Shown here piece after piece: positions 20,591-30,373 of a stretch of DNA of 64,000 nt. Every line of letters starts with the position of its first letter. Within the stretch, counting starts at the first letter, position 1. The notes beneath the pieces were generated by a model, which was not told the origin of the DNA, searched no databases, and saw nothing but the letters and a program-made list of their open reading frames with translations. Source of the stretch: Marasmius tenuissimus (taxonomy: Eukaryota > Basidiomycota > Agaricomycetes > Agaricales > Marasmiaceae); contig JAQOTA010000031.1 of the NCBI GenBank assembly GCA_029532415.1, positions 1 through 64,000 of the forward strand, written 5' to 3'. The translations under genes were made by a program, and so were the position numbers.

Positions 20591-21156
20591 TGTCAGGTCG
20601 TTTTTCTGTTGCGCATCGAGCACGCCGTCTAGCAGAGAGCGAAGGTTGGACGGACCGTTTCCACTGCCTCGCCGAACATAGTAGCTTCAAATATTCGGAA
20701 CTGTTTTCATTGTTGTTTTTACTTGATTTAGACCTGTGCTGTGTTATGGTACCAAACTTACGATTAGTATAAATAGTGTACGCTACCTAAAATGAAGGCA
20801 ACTACTCTTTATCCGAAACCATCACGTCTGAAGTACTGGAGCGATCAGCTGATTAACTGATCTCGGCGAGACTGACGCCCGACGCGTCGATCATTGGTGC
20901 CCATTTGCTCGTCTTCTAACTCATTCTCATCCATCCAACTCGTAGCCATAGCTGACAGGTTCAGCTTTTCAGGATAAGTATCAGTAGTTGTACTGACATT
21001 ATTATATAGGTCCAGTCGTGTACCTCTTGGAAGTCCTATCTAGAGTGTACACCCACAAAGTTTGTTGAAATTCCTAGTGAAGTTTGCCTCACCTACTCGC
21101 ACTTACCGTTGAGCAAGATACATAGAACTCCGTGGTGAGTTCTTTTCTACTCGACA
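20591..21156 (+). repeat. 3' LTR of element 1 (566 bp)
   Basis: It matches the 5' LTR (7004-7568) apart from one inserted C near the 3' end. It ends GACA and is followed by the duplication TCGG at 21157-21160. Confidence 0.93.
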
Positions 21157-21240
21157 TCGGTCGCTCGACGTGAGGCTGTGGTCACCGATTTCATTTCCGC
21201 TTTGAAGATCTTTGTCCATGTCACCATCGATTCATTTGAT

Positions 21241-21510
21241 TACTGTACCATTTCGAGATATTCGTCAGGGGGTGTGACCTGTGACCGAAAGTTTCACTTT
21301 TTGGTTTCGACAGGAAGGTCGGTCCGCCGTGACCGACCGAAAATTTTTTCGAAATTCGTCGTTTTCGGGCAATTTCTGGGCCAAATTTGGGTCTGAACCT
21401 CGGAAAATTTTCGACAGTCAGGCTTGGGACGCGTGACAGGGTGTGACATTTCACCATTTCTAGGTCCCCTGTGACGCGTGACCTGACGATCATCTCGAAA
21501 TGGTACAGTA
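21241..21510. mobile_element. 270 bp MITE with 19 bp perfect terminal inverted repeats
   Basis: TACTGTACCATTTCGAGAT at 21241-21259 is the exact reverse complement of 21492-21510, and similarity continues for ten more bases (TCGTCAGG). TA at both outer ends suggests a TA target, as for Tc1/mariner-type MITEs. The duplicated block at 59.2 kb runs from tatcgattt to ggtacactcgcc without it. The interior has runs of GTGACC and CGAAAATT but no coding. A related truncated end lies at about 48610-48640. Confidence 0.75.
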
Positions 21511-22053
21511 TACTCGCCTTCTGAGGGTTGGCTTTAGTCGATTTCATCTCTACAACCCGCAACTGGGTGGTAAGTAGTTTCAGATCCAAAGACTTCTAAA
21601 GCAAAATGGGTCTACTATTCACCCAGTGTGATTCGTGCACAAACAGAAAAAGATTGCTCTGCGATAACAAAGGTGAGATGCGAAATTTAGACGCGCATAA
21701 TGTACGCTAACCTCATGTGTGGGCGGGAATTACAAACATGCTCCCTAATATGATACCAATCAGCAACTTGAAAACGATTGCGAGATCGAGATACGCACCG
21801 AAAGGTCATAATCGTCAAGCCTGCCTTTGAATGTGCAGTGAGTGGGAGCCAGCATGCATCTTGGCCATCGCGAGGCTACTAAATTCGGTCCTTACAGAAG
21901 GGAAAGGTTGGGTGGCCATTGGCACGTAACCAATGTGGCTGATCAGAGGTGTGTTCCACTGTCATAGCCACTATAATCGAACGTTACCTTGAAATCTGTC
22001 AGTCGCACAAGTTTGCTGTTTGAGTGCCCTATCGATGGCAATGTTCGTCTGCT

Positions 22054-22577
22054 GTCGTCCACGACGTATTGGCGTTGCGAATGTGCTCGGAGATCCCTTG
22101 TCTCAATGTAACCCAGGGAGGCTACGAATCAAAGTCAATACGAGGCGCGTGTGTACAGGTTATTGGTCTGGTATAGTCAGCATTGTATGCCTTGCTGACT
22201 GTTCTTCCCGTGATTTCAAAATACCTCCTCGTGTGAAGTGACGAGTTTCAGGTCCAAGGACCGACGATCGCCAGCTTTAGTCCCGAGCACAGGAATACAA
22301 GGCGTTCTTCGAGTAATTATGTATCGGAAAGTCCCGACGAGCTGTGGTTGCCTGCATTGCTATCTACCGTCGTCCACGACGTGTTGGCGTCTCAAGCGTG
22401 CTCTGAGATCCCTGGTTTCAACACAGGCAGCCCGTGAGGTGTGCGCGCGTGAGAGGGGATTCAACCCCACTGGGGGAATGCATCGAATCAAGGTCAATCA
22501 CGTGTAATACAGCTTATCGGTTCGTAGACCTTACCGTCCATTCAAAGTATCTTCCCGTGTGAGCTGACTAGTCTCGA
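22054..22577 (+). repeat. Imperfect tandem duplication of a ~205 bp unit
   Basis: Units at about 22054-22255 and 22369-22577 share gtcgtccacgacgt-ttggcg, agatccc, atcgaatcaa-gtcaat and cttcccgtg-ga. A third relative is at about 59845-60100 in the other host copy. No long frame is shared by all three, so these may be remnants of one decayed exon set. Confidence 0.45.
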
Positions 22578-23310
22578 GGCAAAACGGATTTCGTAAAGTT
22601 GAAGCGCCCGCGCACCAACGTCATGTCCCGCAAAGAGAGCTCGGGATACCGTAAGGCGTTCTTCCAGTACTTCAGATCTATCGGAACGTCCGGCCGACGG
22701 GCGGTGGTTTCTTGCGAGTTATGTGGGTCTTGTCAGTGTTAGTACTTTTCCTCGTCATCAGGAAGTCGCTACCACTGGCAAACTTTGAATTTGAGACCAA
22801 AGCGCAGACATTGAATCTGCCAGATTGAATTTGCGGCGTCGGATGAAAGAATTCCGAAACTCGTTGTTTCGCGGGAAGGGATATTACGCAAGGCGTTGAT
22901 ATTTGCAGCCTGGTAGTAGAGCCCCATGGGCTTGAGCTGTGCGAAGATAAAAGGAGGGATCTAGAAACTCTAAAGTGCTGAAATATGGAATCGGAAAAAT
23001 TGGCTCAAGTGCTAGAAGATTGAGCTGAAGTCTGAGATCATCGAGATGGTATACAAGGCCATAGGATTCAGCGAGAGACTTTATTTGAGATGTTTGATGC
23101 ATTTAGAGAATGTTCGAAGGGCTTCAGAGAGCTAGAATATTTCCCAAGGCATAGAGGTGATGATGGTTCTTGCGAGAAGAGATGTGTGAGAAGTTTCCAT
23201 TTTCAGGCTATGATCACTACCACCACCATCGACGGCGAACCACTAGACAACTCACAGCTCAATGACATTGCTTTCAAGGCCGTTGATATCTCAATATGCT
23301 TGACGTGCCA

Positions 23311-23392
23311 ACTTGGTTTGCCCCGCTTTGCTCTCTGCGGACCATGAAATGTTGATCTAGGTCCACGCAGAGAGCAAACGAGGCACCAAGTG
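23311..23392. repeat. Imperfect hairpin
   Basis: cttggtttgcc...tttgctctctgcg on the left pairs with cgcagagagcaaa...ggcaccaag on the right around a loop near 23345-23360. The homology with 60.7 kb ends close to it, so it may be a small foldback insertion. Confidence 0.4.
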
Positions 23393-24148
23393 AGTTAGCT
23401 CGCGTACAATTCGAGAGGCCTTGCTCAGCGGACGTGAGGCAACAGTTGACACTTGGTGGGTGTTCGTTCTTTCTTTATATTTCTTTTTTCTTGTAACCTT
23501 GACTCAGGGTTGTCTTTGTTTTTCCTCCAGCACACGCACTCTCGGTGCAGACATCGAGATTCAATTTCCAGGACGAACAAATTCTGATGTCGTCACCCAA
23601 AACTCAGCACGTCTGTAAGAAAATAAAAGTGACAGAAGATTACTTGAGGTTCTGGGTGCGTCAATTTGTCTATTACCTTTTCCCGTTCTGGTTTGACTGA
23701 CTATTATTTGACAGGCCTCTAGTCCTCTCGAGCATGAACATGCACATTGAATCACACTGTAGACGATGTCGAAGAGCGCCGTGGAATACTTGTTAAATGA
23801 AGGTGGGAGAAGAATTAACGAATTCGGAGATAGAGGTGCGCTTGTTGGTTCTGTTCGCTCTTAGTCTTCGGACCTGACCTTGGATCAACATTTTCCCTGA
23901 AAGTACACCTTCCTCAAGGCACTGGCAGCCACGTCAGCTGCTGCGAGTGATGTCTTTTGCCCGCCCCAGCGGGCACCCTCTTTGTCGCTCCTATGGACGC
24001 GCCGTTCATGACCCGCAACGACATCCGCCATCAATGATCACCTTCGTAACCCTACCATCTCGTTCATCTCACCTCGCCTTCTTTGCATAATCGAGCCGCT
24101 CCCAAGCATTTGCCGCCTTACGCATGGGCTCTGCCACCAGAATACACC
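23393..24148. other. Intergenic flank of element 2
   Basis: No gene is recognised. A T-rich stretch at 23460-23520 is followed by short frames without motifs. It runs up to the 5 bp duplication AAAAC that bounds element 2. Confidence 0.35.
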
Positions 24149-24153
24149 AAAAC

Positions 24154-24357
24154 TGTAAAGGGGCTCTCACCGTTACGCCTTACTCGCGCGGGTACAGTAA
24201 GCTAGACCAGGGTTTATTTAGACCACAGGTAGATACGTACTCGGAGAGTAGATAGGCGGCGTAGTGAAAGTAAAAGATAAAGAGGTAATTAGACTCCGTC
24301 GCACTTATATACCCAGAAGCGTGAGAACATAGTGAATGTGTAATAATTTCCGTTACA
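24154..24357 (-). repeat. 3' LTR of element 2 (204 bp)
   Basis: It is identical by eye to 40955-41158. In element orientation it runs TGTAAC to TTTACA. The flanking AAAAC (24149-24153) is repeated at 41159-41163. A purine-rich tract (GTGGGGGAGAG on the minus strand, at about 24359-24370) sits directly upstream in element orientation, as a polypurine tract should. Confidence 0.93.
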
Positions 24358-24418
24358 CTCTCCCCCACAAGATCCTAGTATGGGATATTAAATAAAGTCG
24401 TAAGAGGATACCAAATGC

Positions 24419-26605
24419 TCAGTCTCCCGAATTAGTACCGTTACGCATAACCGCATCATTCTGGGGATCCTGATTAGCACCTATGCCATCCAACTGAGAT
24501 GAAGGTGCATCAGACTCTCCCTCGACGGTAAGTGACTCGAACCCGAGATCGTCAAACCCATCCGGATATTTTACCTTCCGGGATAGCTTATAGCTCGACG
24601 TTATGACCTTAGCTTCTCGGAGAAGAGCGAGCTGTGCTCGGCGTCGCCGAAACTCGATAATCCCTTCGTTGGAAGGCCAATCCTCCGGAACGCGCTGAAT
24701 GGCATTCGCATCAGGAGGGGTTATGGGATAGAACAGGGCACGAAAGCGTGCCTCGTTCAATACGGTAGAGTATTGAGACTTGACGACGGATGTGTTCGAT
24801 GTCATGTGTAGCTGATCAATACAGAACTGCCATCCGAAACGAATAGTAGAGTTGGCGGTGGAGATGGATATTCCACAGCTAGCGAAATGTCTAGCCATGA
24901 ATTCGAGGTCATAAGGAGGGCCTCCGATGGGCTTCGCGAGTCGAATTGTAGAACAGATAGAGAGGTTATACTTCGTTAGAAGTTCCTCATACAACCCGGC
25001 CTTGGTGATAAAGGAGATGAACGTGAGTCGAAAAGCATCAAATCCTTCTCGGGACTTGCCGGTGCGAGGCGGCGTAAGTTCATTGAGTATCCGGCTAGCC
25101 CGAATGGTTTCGATGTCGAATATCCCGCAATCAAGCATGAATAGCCCAAGGAGAGAGGGGGCATCGCCATGAACGAAGTAGTAGTGGCCCCACAGCGTCC
25201 ACTTGTTGCGATCAGCAGTCTCGGGAGCAGAAACAGGGGGTAATACACACGGAGTACTCCAGTCGGTGGGTACCCCATGAATACGGAAGGTAGAATGATC
25301 TAGGAATTTCGAAGATTCGGCCCAGGAAGGATGCAACGCTGGCATCTGCCCGAGTATCACCTTCTCTTCTCCATAGAAAGGGTCGATGTTGGGTGCATAC
25401 TCGGTGCCTTGATCGAGATATTCCGCAAGAGTGAACGCGAAACGAAGACGAAGTAAATCCCCAACGTTGCCTTTTATCGCGGAACGGGAGATTAGAGCAT
25501 TGATCTCTGCCCGAGTGGTAGGAATGGCTTGGAGACCAATGGGTTCTCCAGGAGGGAAGACAGTAGGGGTTGGAACCGTGTTGGTAGCAAGGCATTGGTC
25601 AACGTAAGCGGAGGTTTTACCAAGGCCATCGTACTCGTCCCAATTAATGGTAACGAGAGATGTGTCGCGTCCCGGTCGAAATCCAGAATGCTCTAACGTG
25701 GTCCAGGAAGCGGCCTGATTCGGAAACGGGATCCGAAGTCTTCCCCAATCTAGAGATAGGGAGGTAGAGGTGGATATCCCCACGATGCGTGGAGTAGGCT
25801 GCGAGACAGTGGGTCCCGCAACGATGTTGGCCCAACGAGACAGGACTCGGTCATCAGGCCTGCGATAAGGGGTCAAACGAGGACGGAAGGGAATAGTAGA
25901 TTCCCGTCGGCTACGTTCAGCCGCTTCCCGATAGGCGGTCATGTCGACAATGAGTTTCGACTTCTCTTCAAGGACCGTGTTATATTTGTCCTGAAGAGTT
26001 TTGATTTGCTCGGTGTGGGTAGCCGTCAACGTGTTGATCTTCTCCTCGTGTTCTGCGGTTACGGCCTGCAGTTTTGCCTCGAGGGTGCTGACCTTGACTT
26101 TGGCACGTTGGGCTGATTCCTTATATGGCCGAGCAACGTCATCCTCGATGTTCTTCAAGGCGGTAGCCAACGTTGGATCACCAGCCTGTTTGGCAGTGAC
26201 GAGGTGACCAAGTAGGTCGGGGCAACCGTGAATATCACGGTGGATGTGAGATACGATCCGGTATTTGGGATGTGCAACCCAATTTCCGGGGTCCTAATCA
26301 ATCATGAGAGTGAGGTCATGAATGAAAAGAGAATAACGCACCGAACGGTCCGTTCTATCTACATCCATGCTGGCTGTAGGTCTAATCATCATCCCTGGAT
26401 GCTGCATCATACCCGGGGGTTGTTGGTACATCCAAGGTGGTGGGAACATCGACGAATTGAACTGAGTGTACTGTGCCGGATTCCAGGGGCTACCTTGAGT
26501 AAACCCAGTGAATTGTTGATTCTGATTGAATAGATTCGAATTTGAATTCGCATTGAGAGGTGCGGTCTCCTGGATTAATAAATTACAGAATGAAAACCGA
26601 ATCAT
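24419..26605 (-). CDS. Unknown spliced protein between pol and 3' LTR (element 2)
   Basis: Exons 26605-26342 and 26293-24419 flank a 48 bp intron (gtgcgt...gattag), both phase 0. Together they give 712 residues from ATG 26605. Exon 1 is Asn/Gln/Pro/Met-rich (NQNQQFTGF, PPWMYQQPPGMMQHPGMM). Exon 2 opens with a conserved-looking stretch (NWVAHPKYRIVSHIHRDIHG), then a ~60-residue coiled coil (STLEAKLQAVTAEHEEKINT), then a folded region with many Trp, Tyr and Pro to about 24500 and an acidic tail. A short upstream frame from 26680 (MDFENDVNQQPLG) could be a further exon but does not join in frame with the nearest sites. No known domain is visible. A GT-AG intron in the sense strand of a retroelement is unusual. 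Confidence 0.6.
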
Positions 26606-26782
26606 TCAGTACTCACTAGCAGTATTCATAGGGAATGGTGTCCCCAAAGGCTGCTGGTTGACGTCATTTTCGAAATCCATCTCAATGGGAGGTGAAAGGA
26701 GTAAAGAACGATGTGCAATTTGCTCAACCTCCGACTTATAAACCTACTTTCCTAATCAGGGGTAACGACAATTGCGCCGCAG

Positions 26783-29700
26783 TTAACCCTTTTTAGGTTT
26801 CCCACGAGGCAGATCCTGCCAGCGAGAGACTCCCATCAACGTATAATACTCGTCGAGGGCCTTTAGCCTATTAACCGTGGAGTATGGCTCCCAAGTTATG
26901 TCTCCCAAGGTCCAGTAGGTGCGAAACTGGGGTTTCCCTTTCACAAACCTATGATCCTGGATGGAATCAACGAATTCCTCAGACTCAGGAGGAGCTCCAA
27001 AATCATAGGGCTCCGCCTTGGATCTATCCGGAAACAGAATGGGGTCTGTCTCATGATAAGGTTTAAGCAGACTAACGTGAAACACGTCATGAATCCCGCG
27101 GTTGATCAATTCCTCCGGTAGGTCCAGAGTGTAAACCGACGACTCTGGTTTGGCATCCAATACCGAGTAAGGACCAACATATTTGGGTAGCAACTTGGTT
27201 GCTCTTCCTTTTGGCAAGTTTAAATTTCGAGTGGAAAGGTACACTTTCGACCCGACTTTGATATCAGGTTCCGGACTCCGGCGATTGTTCGCGTTATGAG
27301 TCTGGAAAACACGCGCAGCAATGATAGCGTCGTGTGCATCAAACAAATTTTGCATTGCTTGAATTCCAAAAGCTCGGATACCAGGGGGTAAGTTCTTCTC
27401 GTTCTTTACTTCAAATAGCATAGACGGGATAAACCCGTAGTTCAATTCAAAAGGCGCAAAACCCGTGGTTTCACTGACACTTGAATTGATGGCAAACTCC
27501 GTATAGGGGAGTTTTATTAGCCAGTCTCGTTGATCTGGCCTAACAGTGGTTCGAAGAATTTGCGCTATGTTACGATTAGCGCGTTCAGTCTTCCCATCAG
27601 TTTGCGGGTGAAAAGACGTGGACATCAAGAGCTTCGATCCCAATAAGCGATGAAGCTCCTTCCACCAAACAGAGGTAAATTTCGGGTCTCTGTCTGATAC
27701 TATCGAACTCGGTAAGCCGTGCAATTTTACGATGTCCTTCATGTATAATAATGAAAGATCAGTTGCCGTATTACTGGTATGACATGGCAACAGGTGAACT
27801 TGTGATGTGAGTCTACAGACTATCACCCACACGTAGTTCATCCCTTTGACTTCAGGGAATGGACCTATGAAGTCCATTGCTATAGATTCCCACGGTCGTG
27901 TAGGAATTGGTAGAGGATGTAACTTTCCTGCGGGTGCGCGAGGAATTGTTTTGGACTGAATACACGGTTGACACGATCTACAGAACTTGTCAACCATCGT
28001 GAACAATCCCGGCCACCAGTAAGAGTGGCGGATGTAAGTTGCTGTACGTTGCGGGCCATAGTGCCCAACAACCTGGTGAGCAGTATCAAGTATCAGTCCC
28101 CGAAGAGATTTAACACCTGTTTTAGATTTAGGTACACATAACACACGTTTACCAGCATGGTTCTTGGTCCACACAAGTTCATTCTCGACTTCAAATTCCG
28201 GATGATCATCCGGTTTCTCGAGGATCCTTCTCAGAAGTGGATCTTCAGATGTATTGGTCTGAAGGTTGGTAATGAAACTTTGATCTGACTCAAAGCGAGT
28301 AGTCAGACTGGGTCCTTCGACTAGCGAGTCGTAGACTGTAGGATTGAAGTCCGGTAAGGGTACCGAGTCCTTTTCAGATGGTTCACGTGCAAATTCCAAC
28401 TCTTCAGCCTCAATTTCTCGGGGTTCCCGATTATCTTTGGCTTCCCGTCGGGCAAGAATTTGCTCGACTAGACCGAAAACTTCCTTTTGACGATCAGAAG
28501 GTAAGTCTTCAGCCAGCTTATCAATACGAATATCCGCATTGACATAGTCATGAGGTTTTTGGACCTCGTTCTCAGTGTCTGACTCGTAATATCGGGACAG
28601 AATGTCTGCAACCCGGTTTGTGATTCCTTTTACGTAGGTAATTGTCAAATCAAATCGTGCTAGATATTCCATCCAGCGCATCTGTCTGGCTGACAGTTTC
28701 TTTTGCGTGTGGAAGAATTCCAACGCCTGATGGTCAGTCACAACATTTACTTTGTAACCTATCAGTTTATCCTCCCACTTCAGGAGGGCTTCGAGAATAG
28801 CCAACGTCTCGAGCTCGAAGACTCGATAGTTCCGTTGGGCATGAGTGAATTTTTTAGACATGAAGCCTGCGGGGCGACACGTCTGCCAAGTAGGTCCTTG
28901 GCCATACATGGCGCCAATACCAGATACTGACGCATCGCAAATCACCCAGATTGGGTCTGGGTTCCGAGGGTCAATCGGTTTCAGTACTGGCGTCTTGCAA
29001 CACAAGTTTTTGATATGTTGGAAGCAAACATCATGTATTGGTCGCCAGAAAAAGGGCTGACCATTACTCGACATATCTGATAGCGGAGTTGTGTATGACG
29101 AGATATCAGGAAGGTAGGGGGCAATATAATTTACTATACCCAGGAACTTTTGAATGTCATTATAGTCCCTGGGTGTTCTCCAGTCACGAATCTTGCTGAG
29201 CTTATCGCTATCAGCATGCAATCCCATGTCATCAATGACATGACCAAGGCAGTCCATGACCGCTGCATACAGTTCAACTTTACTTGATTTGAGGTATAAG
29301 TGCTGTTCTCGCAGTTTGTCAAATACCATTCCCAAATGTTTCTCATGGTCCTCAATTGTATCACTGAAGACAAAGATGTCATCTAGGTAAACATGCATGA
29401 AAATTCCGATGTAGTCCCGGAATATAGTGTTCATCAACCTCTGAAAGGTAGAAGGTGCGTTTGTATCCCCTTGTTGCATTACATGGCTAACAAAGGTACC
29501 GTTCACTGTGGAAAACGCCGTTTTGACAACATCCTCAGCAACTATTCTCACTTGCTCGTAAGCATCGGACAAGTCGATTTTGGATCTAAACTTTGCACTA
29601 GCAGTTTGCATTCTAACGCGATCCTGATCCGGAAGGGGCGTGACATCTCGAATGGTGTTCGCATTTCTCTCCCGACAATCAACAGTGGTACGTAGACCTC

Positions 29701-30343
29701 CATCTTTCTTTGCTATGCACAACATAGGTGAGGCAGAGCTTACAGCTCGCGGTTCCCACCATCCGGCACGTGTATAGCGAGCTATCTTCTCGGTTAGAAC
29801 TCCCCGAACCGAATCAGGACACCGAGGAGTGTAAGTTTTGTACTTTTTATCTGGGTCAACCAAAGGGATAGTGTGGTTGACCTCTCGATACGGTGGTAGC
29901 CTTTCAGGTACACCACTCATGATGTCTTTGCAGGCATCCAGCCATTGGTGTTTCAAACGAGGTATGTCTTCCTCTGTGTATTTCTCCCCACTGATAGTTT
30001 CAGCAACTTCAATCCGGGACTGAAAAAGCTCCGCGCTCGCATTGAACGCTTCCAAAACGGGAGTTTTAGCGCCAGCGCCATTAGGAGCTGCCGTTGTGAT
30101 CCCATTCTGTATATTGAATTCTCTTACAAGTTCTTCAACTTCATGTAAGTCACCATTAAGACTCTTGTCCTCATAGCTTTTATTACTGACTTGCTCCATC
30201 AGAGCAATCATGTCTTCCACTGTGATGGAGTCATCCGGTCCCATGAGAACCGGTAAGTGTCTATTCAGCTTACTTTCCATTCTTTCATTGTCATCTACCA
30301 CCTCCGCAATGGTGGTAGTGTATCTTGTCCACGGTGGTTCCAC
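26783..30343 (-). CDS. pol: Pol of element 2: RT, RNase H, integrase, chromodomain-like tail
   Basis: The 1186 codons run in the same frame as gag-pro, downstream of a single TGA. RT: YLDD at codons 319-322 with LSDAYEQVRI before it. RNase H: ICDASVSGIG through VADILSRYYES. Integrase: zinc-binding HQVVGHYG and CRSCQPCIQSK, then catalytic blocks AMDFIGPFP, VSDRDPKF and PQTDGKTERANR. The tail has the GPY module (LPKYVGPYSVLD) and HDVFHVSLLKPY, followed by a diverged chromodomain (EEFVDSIQDHRF, WTLGDITWEPYSTVNRL), which in chromoviruses guides insertion to particular chromatin. The ATG-less segment between TGA and codon 1 is open, so synthesis as a Gag-Pro-Pol fusion by readthrough fits better than a separate start. 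Confidence 0.92.
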   Translation of the reverse strand: MEPPWTRYTTTIAEVVDDNERMESKLNRHLPVLMGPDDSITVEDMIALMEQVSNKSYEDKSLNGDLHEVEELVREFNIQNGITTAAPNGAGAKTPVLEAFNASAELFQSRIEVAETISGEKYTEEDIPRLKHQWLDACKDIMSGVPERLPPYREVNHTIPLVDPDKKYKTYTPRCPDSVRGVLTEKIARYTRAGWWEPRAVSSASPMLCIAKKDGGLRTTVDCRERNANTIRDVTPLPDQDRVRMQTASAKFRSKIDLSDAYEQVRIVAEDVVKTAFSTVNGTFVSHVMQQGDTNAPSTFQRLMNTIFRDYIGIFMHVYLDDIFVFSDTIEDHEKHLGMVFDKLREQHLYLKSSKVELYAAVMDCLGHVIDDMGLHADSDKLSKIRDWRTPRDYNDIQKFLGIVNYIAPYLPDISSYTTPLSDMSSNGQPFFWRPIHDVCFQHIKNLCCKTPVLKPIDPRNPDPIWVICDASVSGIGAMYGQGPTWQTCRPAGFMSKKFTHAQRNYRVFELETLAILEALLKWEDKLIGYKVNVVTDHQALEFFHTQKKLSARQMRWMEYLARFDLTITYVKGITNRVADILSRYYESDTENEVQKPHDYVNADIRIDKLAEDLPSDRQKEVFGLVEQILARREAKDNREPREIEAEELEFAREPSEKDSVPLPDFNPTVYDSLVEGPSLTTRFESDQSFITNLQTNTSEDPLLRRILEKPDDHPEFEVENELVWTKNHAGKRVLCVPKSKTGVKSLRGLILDTAHQVVGHYGPQRTATYIRHSYWWPGLFTMVDKFCRSCQPCIQSKTIPRAPAGKLHPLPIPTRPWESIAMDFIGPFPEVKGMNYVWVIVCRLTSQVHLLPCHTSNTATDLSLLYMKDIVKLHGLPSSIVSDRDPKFTSVWWKELHRLLGSKLLMSTSFHPQTDGKTERANRNIAQILRTTVRPDQRDWLIKLPYTEFAINSSVSETTGFAPFELNYGFIPSMLFEVKNEKNLPPGIRAFGIQAMQNLFDAHDAIIAARVFQTHNANNRRSPEPDIKVGSKVYLSTRNLNLPKGRATKLLPKYVGPYSVLDAKPESSVYTLDLPEELINRGIHDVFHVSLLKPYHETDPILFPDRSKAEPYDFGAPPESEEFVDSIQDHRFVKGKPQFRTYWTLGDITWEPYSTVNRLKALDEYYTLMGVSRWQDLPRGKPKKG

Positions 30344-30370
30344 CTCGTTGGACTTATGACCATCATATAG

Positions 30371-30373
30371 TCA
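30371..30373 (-). promoter_or_regulatory. In-frame TGA followed by CTA: candidate readthrough site between Gag-Pro and Pol
   Basis: On the minus strand the junction reads aaa TGA cta tat. Gag-pro and pol are in the same frame with no other stop. UGA followed by CUA is an established strong readthrough context in animals, fungi and some viruses. Confidence 0.65.

Larger units (their letters stand above)
7004..21156 (+). mobile_element. Element 1: complete 14.15 kb Ty3/gypsy-like LTR retrotransposon with extra ORFs
   Basis: Two near-identical LTRs bound the element, with the 4 bp duplication TCGG. Between them, in order: gag with a CCHC knuckle (7670-10354), an aspartic protease with a long extension of unknown function (10361-14050), a Pro/Gln/Ser-rich ORF with a helical tail (14215-15204, one internal TGA), RT-RNaseH-integrase (to 18863) and a 468-codon ORF (19013-20419). 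RT before integrase places it in the Ty3/gypsy order. A primer site candidate TGGAGCCCACCGCGAG starts at 7573, 4 nt after the LTR. I see no clear polypurine tract next to the 3' LTR. The length is well above the 5-8 kb usual for the family because of the extra ORFs. Confidence 0.92.
21157..23340. repeat. Right half of the host segmental duplication (matches about 59165-60700)
   Basis: From the edge of element 1 the sequence follows 59.17-60.7 kb in order: ttcatttccg-tt-agatcttt, ctcgccttctgaggg, cacaacccgcac-tggg, the unit beginning near 22054, the word gaagtttccattt and the ACCACCACCATC-rich start of a small frame near 23211. Similarity is patchy, with a MITE (21241-21510) and a tandem duplication here that the other copy lacks. 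No gene in it can be named. Confidence 0.6.

Noticed and set aside
22054..22577. CRISPR-like or satellite array
   Set aside because: Only two diverged ~205 bp units with unequal spacing in a eukaryotic genome; a simple tandem duplication.
26623..26680. Upstream exon MDFENDVNQQPLG joined to the element 2 3' ORF
   Set aside because: The obvious donor (a then gtgagt) gives a frame with an early stop after the next acceptor; only a weak donor (gtcaac) keeps frame. Left as an untested possibility.
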